DNA from: Promethearchaeota archaeon
GTDB lineage: Archaea; Asgardarchaeota; Lokiarchaeia; Sigynarchaeales; SOKP01
Direction: 5' to 3'
Assembly (NCBI GenBank): GCA_019058515.1
Contig: JAHPYY010000192.1
Span: forward strand, 17,402 to 81,401
Length of the DNA: 64,000 bases
Shown: positions 53,359 through 61,697 of the stretch, one piece after another
Position numbering within the stretch: position 1 is the first letter of the stretch
Layout of the letters: each line of letters begins with the position of its first letter
The notes under the pieces: model-generated
What the model was told of the DNA's origin: nothing
The model's database searches: none
Seen by the model: only the letters and a program-made list of their open reading frames with translations
Position numbers and translations under genes: made by a program

Positions 53359-54642
53359 ATGGTTGATCGATTCATACAAAACAAAAGAATTACAAATGAG
53401 TTCATTGAGCAATATACCAAGACGACCTATCGAATTGTTGGTCCCAATAAGCATTCATCTATTAAACCCTGTCATTGGTTAGAACAAAGATTAATGACGG
53501 GAAGGGATAATCGGAATTGCTACAAGGGTATTTTTGGCATCGAAAGTCATCGATGTCTGCAAAATACGCCATCATTACCGTTTTGTAATCATCAATGCGT
53601 ATTTTGCTGGCGTGATATTGAAGTGGGTTCGATTAATAGTGAATTTGTAGTAGACCCTGATGAGCCTTCCATAATCATCGATGAGATGATACGCCATCAA
53701 AGAGATATCATTAAAAATCATCTACCATTACGACGATATCTAGATAATTATGAAATAATGATTGATATATTATATTTCATGATTAAAGAGAAGAAACCTA
53801 TAACTCTAAACAAGCTTGCAGCTAATTTATTTGTCTCAAAGAACAAAATTGAGAGAGCTTTGAATCTTTTAAAGAATCAACACTTCATAATCCAAAAAGA
53901 GCCGAGTCTAAACTATTTCGAATTAGATTTTGAAATAAAATGCTGCATTGACACAAGAGAGGAATTAGAACTGCTAATTAATAGGGAACTAACGACTCCA
54001 GATGAGATTATGAACGCACACGCAGAAGCAATGTATCCAAATCACGCAGCTATATCGTTAGACGGAGAACCTTTTTTATATCCTAGATTATCTGAATATA
54101 TACAAGACTTCAATAAAAGAAACATGACGACCTTTGTGGTAACAAACGGTACTTTACCAGATCATATTTTGAATCTCGATTCTTACCCATCCCAGTTGTA
54201 TGTTACACTTCCCGCTCCAAACAAATCGATTTACAAAAAGGCTTGCCGTCCTATGATACGAAAAGGCTGGGAACGCTTAATGAGCACATTGGAAAGCCTT
54301 GACACTTTATCTTGTCGGACATTAATACGATTAACCGCAGTCAAAGGGTTAAACATCGAAGAAAATTTAATCCCTGAGTATATAAAACTTATAGAAAACG
54401 CAAATCCAGATTTCTTTGAGATTAAAGGTTTTACTCTCCAAGCTAAAGCTTTATTAATCAAAGAGCGGCTTAAATCAGAGAATTCATTGCAAGACTTCTA
54501 CCCCGAATTTGACTTTCTTAACGAGATTGCTGAAAAATTCGAGGAAAAGAGTGGATTTTCTTTAATATATAAAAACAAAGCTAGCAGAGATTTCTTGTTT
54601 ACCGTAAAATGGAACAAAAATAAATGCGTCAAACTCAATTAA
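53359..54642 (+). CDS. taw1: tRNA 4-demethylwyosine synthase (Taw1) with inserted HTH
   Basis: 427 residues; the archaeal family is normally near 310-350. It has GIESHRCLQNTPSLPFCNHQ followed by CVFCWR, so C76, C80 and C83 hold the radical SAM cluster. Later come PNHAAISLDGEPFLYPRLSE, TFVVTNGTLPDHIL, QLYVTLPAPNKSIYKKACRP and NPDFFEIKGFT, all typical of Taw1/TYW1. The enzyme builds the wyosine ring on G37 of tRNA-Phe. Between the cluster motif and AISLDGEP is an extra ~85 residues (about 115-200) with a helix-turn-helix look (ITLNKLAANLFVSKNKIERA). Confidence 0.85.
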   Translation: MVDRFIQNKRITNEFIEQYTKTTYRIVGPNKHSSIKPCHWLEQRLMTGRDNRNCYKGIFGIESHRCLQNTPSLPFCNHQCVFCWRDIEVGSINSEFVVDPDEPSIIIDEMIRHQRDIIKNHLPLRRYLDNYEIMIDILYFMIKEKKPITLNKLAANLFVSKNKIERALNLLKNQHFIIQKEPSLNYFELDFEIKCCIDTREELELLINRELTTPDEIMNAHAEAMYPNHAAISLDGEPFLYPRLSEYIQDFNKRNMTTFVVTNGTLPDHILNLDSYPSQLYVTLPAPNKSIYKKACRPMIRKGWERLMSTLESLDTLSCRTLIRLTAVKGLNIEENLIPEYIKLIENANPDFFEIKGFTLQAKALLIKERLKSENSLQDFYPEFDFLNEIAEKFEEKSGFSLIYKNKASRDFLFTVKWNKNKCVKLN

Positions 54643-54668
54643 GATTCAAGTTGCGTAACACGTAATTA

Positions 54669-55325
54669 TTAGTTTCTTTTATATTGTTCAAAACTAAATG
54701 TTATTACTTTTCTTACGGTGTCGAGATTTGTATTTTTTAAAGCGGAGATCTGAACGAGGGGAACTTGTTTTGGTTTAAAATTGAATAGTTCTTCCTTGTC
54801 TATATTTTCTTTGAATTCAATGATATCATACCCGTATGAATTAGCCAGTTCTATAAACAAGTTTTTGATCTTATTTAAGTCATATTGAGAGACTTTGTCT
54901 ATTTTATTTAAAACAATAAGGAACCTAACTTCTAATTCTGTTAAGAAATCGAGTATCTCTAAGCTTAACGGGATGGTATTTTCGTTTTTTAAGTAATACT
55001 TACTCAACTCGTCTTCTATCCTTAAGATGTTTATGACAACTAATGCATAAAATATATTTAAGGAACGTTTTTCCAGGAATTTAACCATTGACTTCTTTAT
55101 GTGCTCCTCTCTCCGCCTACTTGTAGATTTCATAAATCCAAATCCAGGTAAATCAACAATATCGTAGGGAAGCATAGAAGGTATAGTTTTAATTAATAGA
55201 GTGCTTCCTGGTTGCTTCCCCGTTTTTCCTTTGAAGTTATGAGACTTGGGAAGTATTTTTTTAGTTATAGTACTCTTACCTACATTCGAATTACCAATTA
55301 TTACTAAAAGAGGTTTAACTTTCAT
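54669..55325 (-). CDS. EngB/YihA-like GTP-binding protein
   Basis: 218 residues. Motifs: P-loop IIGNSNVGKSTI, KTGKQPGSTLLIKT (the EngB-type TPGxT switch I), DLPGFGF (switch II), VLNKIDKVS (NKxD) and ISALKNTNLDTV (SA). This is the TrmE-Era-EngA-EngB superfamily. Bacterial EngB helps assemble the large ribosomal subunit, and archaeal members are common but poorly studied. It lies 22 bp downstream of the acidic repeat protein gene on the same strand, which suggests an operon. Confidence 0.75.
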   Translation of the reverse strand: MKVKPLLVIIGNSNVGKSTITKKILPKSHNFKGKTGKQPGSTLLIKTIPSMLPYDIVDLPGFGFMKSTSRRREEHIKKSMVKFLEKRSLNIFYALVVINILRIEDELSKYYLKNENTIPLSLEILDFLTELEVRFLIVLNKIDKVSQYDLNKIKNLFIELANSYGYDIIEFKENIDKEELFNFKPKQVPLVQISALKNTNLDTVRKVITFSFEQYKRN

Positions 55326-55347
55326 CTACATATTGAGTGCAATATTG

Positions 55348-56196
55348 CTATATATCTAAAAAATCGTCGTCAAGAAAGTTTTTAAACATTTTTTTCTTTT
55401 CGTCCTCTGCTATAACAGGTCGGGTGCTAATTGGTTCTCCTACTTCAGTTAATATCTCCTTAAAAGCGTCTACATTAACATTTACCTTAAACTTCCCGCT
55501 TCCCATATATCTCACAATTTTATTTTCGTTTAAGGTCAATCTTAAAAGATATCCTAATCCAAAATAAAATTGGTGTTCAGGTATATCATCAATGGCACTC
55601 TTACTTACAACACTTTTTAATTCCTCGTAAAGTAAACTTTTACTAGCAGTGTGATCTTCCACTTGGAAAGTCAAATAATATAAAGAGTGATACCATATTT
55701 TTGTTCTCTTAGAAGAGGCGTATTCAATAAACTTTTCTTTGGTGACGACTTCTTCCTTCTCTAATTCTTTTTTCTTTAATAATTCTTGCTTTATTCTTTG
55801 TTCTAAATCTTCAGATACTTTTCCAGCTAGACTATCTACGCTAGAATCGACGGAAGCATCTCCTTCTTCTTCCTTTTTGACTAATTCGATAGCTTCCTTT
55901 ATATCCTGCAATTCTGTTAAATCGATCTCGCCAATATCTGAAAAATCACTTATTATTTGCTCTTTTATTTCCTGACTTTCTGATATTTCCTCAACGACAT
56001 TTATTTCTTCCGCTGCTTCTTTTGATTCTTCCCATTCTCTTACTTTAGTGATCGCGTCTTGTATCTCTTTTAGTTCTTCTAAGTCAAGGTCGTCCAAATC
56101 CGAAAAATCTTCGTCTAAGGAATTTAAATCTCTTAAATAGGATTCATATTCTTCACTATCGTTGATAGTTTCCTTTTCTTCGGGTTCTTCGTTCAT
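55348..56196 (-). CDS. Acidic protein with a repeated motif and C-terminal globular domain
   Basis: 282 residues, strongly acidic in the first 150. Two copies of a motif are visible: DFSDLDDLDLEELKEIQDAI near residue 30 and SDIGEIDLTELQDIKEAIEL near 85, separated by charged linkers. The C-terminal ~120 residues look folded (WYHSLYYLTFQVEDHTASKS and later strands). The repeats resemble short helical docking motifs. The function is unknown. Probably co-transcribed with the EngB-like GTPase. Confidence 0.55.
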   Translation of the reverse strand: MNEEPEEKETINDSEEYESYLRDLNSLDEDFSDLDDLDLEELKEIQDAITKVREWEESKEAAEEINVVEEISESQEIKEQIISDFSDIGEIDLTELQDIKEAIELVKKEEEGDASVDSSVDSLAGKVSEDLEQRIKQELLKKKELEKEEVVTKEKFIEYASSKRTKIWYHSLYYLTFQVEDHTASKSLLYEELKSVVSKSAIDDIPEHQFYFGLGYLLRLTLNENKIVRYMGSGKFKVNVNVDAFKEILTEVGEPISTRPVIAEDEKKKMFKNFLDDDFLDI

Positions 56197-56373
56197 ACTT
56201 ATTAGTTTTTAGCAAAAATTCTGATATTACTTGTATGGATATAATTTACTATAAAAACACTACAATTTAATATTTGCATAATAGAGCTTGAATTTAAAAC
56301 AGCTAGATTAGTTTAACATTTATATCAAATCTAACATTTCTTGAATTAATATAACCCAAATAAGCATGCAAAT

Positions 56374-57186
56374 ATGACAGAAAAATCATCGTTGATTCTG
56401 TGCTCGACAGTTCACGATCCAAAGTTTAGGTTAAAATCAATTTACTATGAAACACGCCATAGAATACAAGATTTGTTTTCAAAAAGAGTTATAGTAGCGA
56501 CCGAAGCGACTTCGAATCAGTTAAAGGAAGCTTTAGAAAACGATAATTATGACATCATCGTAAATGGATCTAGTATGGTTGTTGACACTTATACAGCTGC
56601 TATTAATAGAATAGTAAAATATATTGATAGCGATTATGCGCAATCTATATTTTACATCGATTTCGACAGATTAATACACTGGATTAAATTTTATCCCGAA
56701 GAAATAAACAATATATTAGAAAAAAATTATCAAGGATATGAGTATATACATTTTGGACGAAATTATAGGGCTTTTGAAAGCCACCCCAATACACAAAAGG
56801 AAACAGAACACACTATCAATACCATGGTGTCTAAAATTTTAGGACTAAAGGAAAGCTATGATTTTATGTCAGTATGTTATATTCTGTCAAAAAACTTGGC
56901 ATATATCGTATTAAAGCTGAAAAACTCAACCAGTACGGGATTTTATGGAGTTTGGCCTATGATATTTTGGTTAAACGCTTCTAATAAGAAGTATATTGAA
57001 GTAGACGGCTTGGAATGGGAGACACCTGATCGATTTATTGAAGAAATTGAAAACCTAGGAAATGAACTGTGGTTAGAAAGGTTCCAATCTGAGAAAGAAT
57101 GGAAGAAACGAATGACATTCATAAACGATTTTATTAACGAAGTTTTTACAATTGTGAAATTTAATATTAAGGATTCTATAAGTTGA
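56374..57186 (+). CDS. Unknown protein, possibly glycosyltransferase-like
   Basis: 270 residues, alpha/beta, no membrane helix. The start SSLILCSTVHDPKFRLKSI, then VIVATEATSNQLKEAL, DIIVNGSSMVV and SIFYIDFDRLIHW, has the strand-helix rhythm of a nucleotide-sugar transferase, with DFD in place of a DxD motif. This is only a structural impression. It stands alone between two divergent spacers. Confidence 0.45.
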   Translation: MTEKSSLILCSTVHDPKFRLKSIYYETRHRIQDLFSKRVIVATEATSNQLKEALENDNYDIIVNGSSMVVDTYTAAINRIVKYIDSDYAQSIFYIDFDRLIHWIKFYPEEINNILEKNYQGYEYIHFGRNYRAFESHPNTQKETEHTINTMVSKILGLKESYDFMSVCYILSKNLAYIVLKLKNSTSTGFYGVWPMIFWLNASNKKYIEVDGLEWETPDRFIEEIENLGNELWLERFQSEKEWKKRMTFINDFINEVFTIVKFNIKDSIS

Positions 57187-57310
57187 TATAATAAATCTCA
57201 TATTTTTTTCACTTTTTTTAATTAAAGAAAAGAATTATAAACTGTAAATTCTCAACATTTTTTGTTGATTGAAATTTTTATTTATCTTCAATTGAAGAAA
57301 TATATATAGA

Positions 57311-58495
57311 ATGTCTGAAATTATCCGAATTTACATGGATTACGCGGCTACAACGCCTATGGACCCGCGTGTGATTGAGGAAATTCAAGATCATTTTAAA
57401 AATAGTTATGGAAATCCTTCTAGCCTTCATACTATTGGACAAATAGCAGCTAAGGTTCTTTATCAATCAAGAGTCCGTATTGCTTCTTTGATCAACGCAA
57501 ATCGAAGAGATATTTATTTTACATCATCTGGAACCGAATCGGACAATTTAGCCATTAGGGGAGTGGCAACACAATGTCGTGAAATGGGAAATCACATAAT
57601 TACTAGTACTATTGAGCATCACGCTGTAGAGAATCCATGTAAGGAATTAGAAAAAGAAGGATTTGAAATTACTGAGTTATCTGTTGATTCTTTTGGATTA
57701 ATTAACCTGGAACATTTAAAGAAATCAATTAAAAAAAGTACTATTCTCATAAGCATTATGTTTGCGAACAATGAAATTGGAACCATTCAACCGATCAAAG
57801 ATATTGGTAAAGTTGCAAAAGAGAATAATATAATCTTTCATACTGATGCTGTTCAAGCGTTTGGTAAAGTTCCTATAGATGTCCAAGATCTGAACATCGA
57901 TTTACTATCAGCAAGTGCTCATAAGTTATACGGTCCAAAAGGAGTAGGGCTCCTTTACATAAGAAATCAAGGTGTAAGAGAAAATGGCGAGCATTACATA
58001 AAACCTATAATGTATGGAGGTGGTCACGAACATGGATTAAGACCGAGTACCGAAAATGTCCCTGGAATAGCGGGATTTGCTAAAGCGGTAGAGTTGTGTA
58101 AGGAAGAAATGGAGCGTGAAATTGAGAGATTATCAGCGTTAAGAGACAAAATTATTGATTCCGTAATTTATACTATTCCAAATACTAAATTAAATGGACA
58201 TCCAACTCAACGCCTTCCGAATAATATTAATTTTACCTTTAGAAATGTAGATGGAGAGTCTATTCTTTTAGATTTAGACGAGTTAGGGATTGCAGCTTCG
58301 ACAGGTTCTGCCTGTTCCTCGAAATCAGAAGCCCCTTCTCATGTATTATTAGCAATAGGTTTATCTGCACAAGAAGCTCAAGGTAGTTTGCGAATAACAT
58401 TAGGTAGATTTACTACGGAAAGCGAGGTGAATTTTTTCATTGAAAAATTACCAGCTGTCATAAATCGACTTAGGCAGATCTCCCCCTTTGCATAA
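57311..58495 (+). CDS. iscS: Cysteine desulfurase (IscS/NifS type)
   Basis: 394 residues, the normal length. Motifs: MDYAATTPMDPRV, GNPSSLHTIGQ, FTSSGTESDNLAIRG, FHTDAVQAFGK, the PLP lysine in SASAHKLYGPKG, and the persulfide cysteine in GSACSSKSEAPSHVL. The short SACSS loop assigns it to the IscS/NifS class I group. It removes sulfur from cysteine for iron-sulfur clusters and tRNA thiolation. The IscU-type scaffold gene follows 130 bp later on the same strand. Confidence 0.9.
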   Translation: MSEIIRIYMDYAATTPMDPRVIEEIQDHFKNSYGNPSSLHTIGQIAAKVLYQSRVRIASLINANRRDIYFTSSGTESDNLAIRGVATQCREMGNHIITSTIEHHAVENPCKELEKEGFEITELSVDSFGLINLEHLKKSIKKSTILISIMFANNEIGTIQPIKDIGKVAKENNIIFHTDAVQAFGKVPIDVQDLNIDLLSASAHKLYGPKGVGLLYIRNQGVRENGEHYIKPIMYGGGHEHGLRPSTENVPGIAGFAKAVELCKEEMEREIERLSALRDKIIDSVIYTIPNTKLNGHPTQRLPNNINFTFRNVDGESILLDLDELGIAASTGSACSSKSEAPSHVLLAIGLSAQEAQGSLRITLGRFTTESEVNFFIEKLPAVINRLRQISPFA

Positions 58496-58625
58496 AAATT
58501 AATATACTTAGCTTATTTGCTTGATTTAGTTTACTTTCTATGATTCAATTCGCCAGTTAAAAATATCATTAAAGCTATAAAATAAATTTCATTATTTCAC
58601 TATATATAGTAGAAAGTGATGTAAT

Positions 58626-58997
58626 ATTATATACTCGGATAAAGTTATTGAACACTTCAAGAATCCTCGCAATGTTGGAGAAATAGAAGATGCTGACGCT
58701 GTAGGAGAAGTGATAAATAAAAGCTGTGGTGATAGAGTTTATCTCTATATTAAAGTCAAAAATAATATTATTGAAGATATACGATTTCAGACTTTTGGTT
58801 GCGCCGCGGCAATAGCTACATCCTCTAAACTTACTGAAATGGCTAAAGGTAAAACTCTGGAGGAAGCGTTAGAAATAACAAGAGACGATGTTGCGGAAGC
58901 ATTGGATGGATTACCTCTAGTAAAGATGCATTGCTCAAACCTCGCAGCTGATAGTCTAAAAGATGCGATATTGAAATATAAGAGAAAACAAAATTAA
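58626..58997 (+). CDS. iscU: Iron-sulfur cluster scaffold IscU/NifU N-terminal type, non-AUG start
   Basis: 123 residues. The body has the three cluster cysteines in KSCGD, FGCAAAIATSS and KMHCSNLAADSL. The family's N-terminus, YSDKVIEHFKNPRNVGEIED, is encoded in frame just upstream of the first ATG/GTG-type start. No ATG, GTG or TTG precedes it before a TGA at 58617-58619. The only fitting starts are ATT at 58626 (giving MIYSDKV) or ATA at 58629. It receives sulfur from the IscS encoded upstream. A shorter GTG start at 58707 would remove a conserved segment. Confidence 0.8.
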   Translation: MIYSDKVIEHFKNPRNVGEIEDADAVGEVINKSCGDRVYLYIKVKNNIIEDIRFQTFGCAAAIATSSKLTEMAKGKTLEEALEITRDDVAEALDGLPLVKMHCSNLAADSLKDAILKYKRKQN

Positions 58998-59062
58998 GTA
59001 GATTAATACTTAAACAAAAAAGTTAAAACAAAATTAAAAGTAAGTTTCTGAATTTAATTTAT

Positions 59063-61324
59063 CTAAGTTCTTTTGTAGATAAACCGTTCCCAAGATTTAG
59101 ATGACGGCATCTCAATTGGCATTTCTTTTCTCTTTCTTATCTCAAGTATAATTTCTTCTTCTTGATTAGCCGGTACTTTCTCAAATCCTTGAAACTCATA
59201 ACCAAAAAACGCTCTTCCTTGTGTGGAACCGCGAATATCGTCGGCAATTCCAATTGTTTCTGAAGCGGGAATAGCTCCTTGAACCCTTACATACTCACCT
59301 TCAGGAACAACATTGGTAATGCGTCCTCGACGCTTACTAATTATGCTTGTGACATTTCCTTCAGTCCCTTGCGGAGTCTTTATATCAATGCGCTGAATTG
59401 GTTCGTATAAATGAGGATCTGCTGTCAAAAACGCAAGGGAAACAGCGGAGAAAAGCATACCTGCTATTTGACCATATTGAGTGTGACGCGGATCTTCGTG
59501 TACTGTCATATCTGTAAACACTACTTTAACACCCGAAGCAGGTTCTTTGGCGAGAATACAATTCCCAACCCAATCTCGAAACGCGGCCGTTAAATAGGAC
59601 TTCACTCGATCAAATCGTTGTAAACCAGTAGCACCGTTAACAAACAAATTCCCATGGTACACATCAACGATTCTGCGAGCCTCTTTCGCGTCCCATCCTG
59701 CTTCCTCTCTTAAAATCTGGGCTCTTTCCTTTTCCGATTGTAAATCGTTTATCTTTCCAGTTTCAATTAATTTTTCAGTTATTTCGTCAAGAGGTTCAAT
59801 ATGCAAGAGAATTCGATTGTGAGTATTAGCAGATTTTGTATAAAAATCGTGACTCTTTTTCTGAACTTTTTCTCGATACACAATAATTGGCTCTCCTATA
59901 TCGATCTTCACTTGGTTATTGATTCTCTTGGTTAGGATTTCTATTTGCAGAGGATCTATTCCGCTTAATATGAATTCACCGGATTCTTTGTCCATTCGGT
60001 ATTCAGCGGTAGGATCTGCTTTCAGCCATTTTCCAACGACTTCGTCGAGCTTGTCAATATCGTGCGGATCTTTAGACTTAATGCTTCTTGAAACTACCGC
60101 TTGACAGGCGTATTGAATGTTTTCAAATGATGGGATACTTGCTTTCTTTTCCTTGCTTTTAGGGACATCTTGAGTGTTGATAAATGTCTCTCCAGAAGGC
60201 GCAATAAAGCCATATAGTGCGAAGAGATTACCTGCGGGAACCTTAGGCATGTCTAAAATATCTGTAATCTCCATTACACCCAAACGTTTTACTCTGTTAG
60301 ATGTACCGCTTCCAAGCATGTAAATGGAATCTGTTTGGTGAAAAGTACCTGAAAAAACTCTTCCAATCAAGGTAGCCATATAGTTTTTAGAAGGATCTAA
60401 GAATATCTTTGTGATCAATCCGTACAACTTTCCGTTAGGATCGCTTTTAACTAAAGACTTTCCGAGTTCAGAATTAAGATCTCCGCCCCAAATTTTAGGG
60501 ATTCTGTACTTAGCGGCTGAAACGGGATCGGGTAAATGATCCACAACCATTCTTAATAAGGACTCATCGAGAGGTAGATTATCTCTTAACCACTGAATAT
60601 CACCTTCGTTGTACTTTTCAAATACATTCTGAGGCTTTAACTTCTTTTCCAGTAAAATTTCGTAAGTAAAACCCCATCCATGTTTAGCCGAACCAATTGC
60701 TACAGAATTTTTGGCGAAATCAACCCCCCAATCTTTGAATTCCTCTCCTTCCGGTCTTATCTTCTTTATTAAGTCGTTAATTTGTTTTGTTATTGCGTCT
60801 AATTTTTCAAACGTATCTTTCGGACTTAATCGTAGTTCGCTAATCAATCTATCAACTTTGTTAATAAACAACACCGGTTTACACAACTCTTCTCCTACTG
60901 AAAGTCTGATATTAGTTTCAGTTTGAGTCATAACACCTTCAAGAGCGTCTACTAAAATAAGCGCACCATCGCTCCCACGAAGAGCTCGTGAAACTTCTCC
61001 TGTAAATGAAATATGACCCGGAGTATCGTTTATTTGAAAAATATAAGGTTCAGCATCATCTGGATTTCGAGGATCTGTAAATGCTAATAAAACTACGCTC
61101 GTAAAGATAGTAATTCCTCGAGCTTGTTCTTCTTCGTCCGAATCGGTCATTTGAAGCTGTCCAGCGTCTTCGGGTCGCATCAATCCGGCTCGTCTTAATA
61201 GGTAATCCGAAGCTGTAGTTTTTCCATGATCAATATGGGCAACAATTGAAAATATTCGCTTCTTTTCGTAGTTAGTGCTAGTCACCATTTTCGTGATTTC
61301 TTCTGGATTCTTAACTTTAACCAT
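59063..61324 (-). CDS. fusA: Archaeal translation elongation factor 2, altered diphthamide loop
   Basis: 753 residues, full length. GTPase motifs: AHIDHGKTTASDYLL, NDTPGHISFTGEV, INKVDRLI and GSAKHGW. Domain II has VPAGNLFALYGFIAPSGET. Domain IV normally carries HEDAIHRGPAQ, whose second histidine becomes diphthamide; here it reads HEDPRHTQYGQ. The histidine is kept, but nearly all flanking residues differ. EF-2 drives ribosomal translocation. Archaea including some Asgards can have a second EF-2 with a changed loop, so this may be that paralogue or the only EF-2 of a lineage without diphthamide. A fragment of another EF-2 lies at 13758-14033. Confidence 0.85.
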   Translation of the reverse strand: MVKVKNPEEITKMVTSTNYEKKRIFSIVAHIDHGKTTASDYLLRRAGLMRPEDAGQLQMTDSDEEEQARGITIFTSVVLLAFTDPRNPDDAEPYIFQINDTPGHISFTGEVSRALRGSDGALILVDALEGVMTQTETNIRLSVGEELCKPVLFINKVDRLISELRLSPKDTFEKLDAITKQINDLIKKIRPEGEEFKDWGVDFAKNSVAIGSAKHGWGFTYEILLEKKLKPQNVFEKYNEGDIQWLRDNLPLDESLLRMVVDHLPDPVSAAKYRIPKIWGGDLNSELGKSLVKSDPNGKLYGLITKIFLDPSKNYMATLIGRVFSGTFHQTDSIYMLGSGTSNRVKRLGVMEITDILDMPKVPAGNLFALYGFIAPSGETFINTQDVPKSKEKKASIPSFENIQYACQAVVSRSIKSKDPHDIDKLDEVVGKWLKADPTAEYRMDKESGEFILSGIDPLQIEILTKRINNQVKIDIGEPIIVYREKVQKKSHDFYTKSANTHNRILLHIEPLDEITEKLIETGKINDLQSEKERAQILREEAGWDAKEARRIVDVYHGNLFVNGATGLQRFDRVKSYLTAAFRDWVGNCILAKEPASGVKVVFTDMTVHEDPRHTQYGQIAGMLFSAVSLAFLTADPHLYEPIQRIDIKTPQGTEGNVTSIISKRRGRITNVVPEGEYVRVQGAIPASETIGIADDIRGSTQGRAFFGYEFQGFEKVPANQEEEIILEIRKRKEMPIEMPSSKSWERFIYKRT

Positions 61325-61697
61325 ATGTCGATCACCATTCGTTTATTTTAAGTTTGTAAAATAATTTTAGAATTTTTCTTAATTATGTAAATTCGTATAC
61401 TAACTAAGAATGAAAATATGGAAAATCATAAAAATTTTACCACTATAAGCGAAAATCTTAACTTATTTTTAGATAATCCCTATTAATCTTTATCCAGATA
61501 TTAAAACGCAATATACAGTATTACAAATTGTAGAATTTTACCTTCCATTCTAAATCCTACTGTTTATTGTTTAGGTTATTAAATGGAACTCTTCTTAAAT
61601 ACGAATTTGATACCGTTAGCGTACCATGATTTTAATTTTGCTTTTCCAAAATATTAAATTTTTTAACTCTACTATTTACTAAAACATAAATACCAAA
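61325..61697. other. Divergent promoter region, no gene seen
   Basis: A 373-bp AT-rich spacer between EF-2 (minus) and the GTPase-PAS gene (plus). It should hold both promoters. No other feature is visible. Confidence 0.35.
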
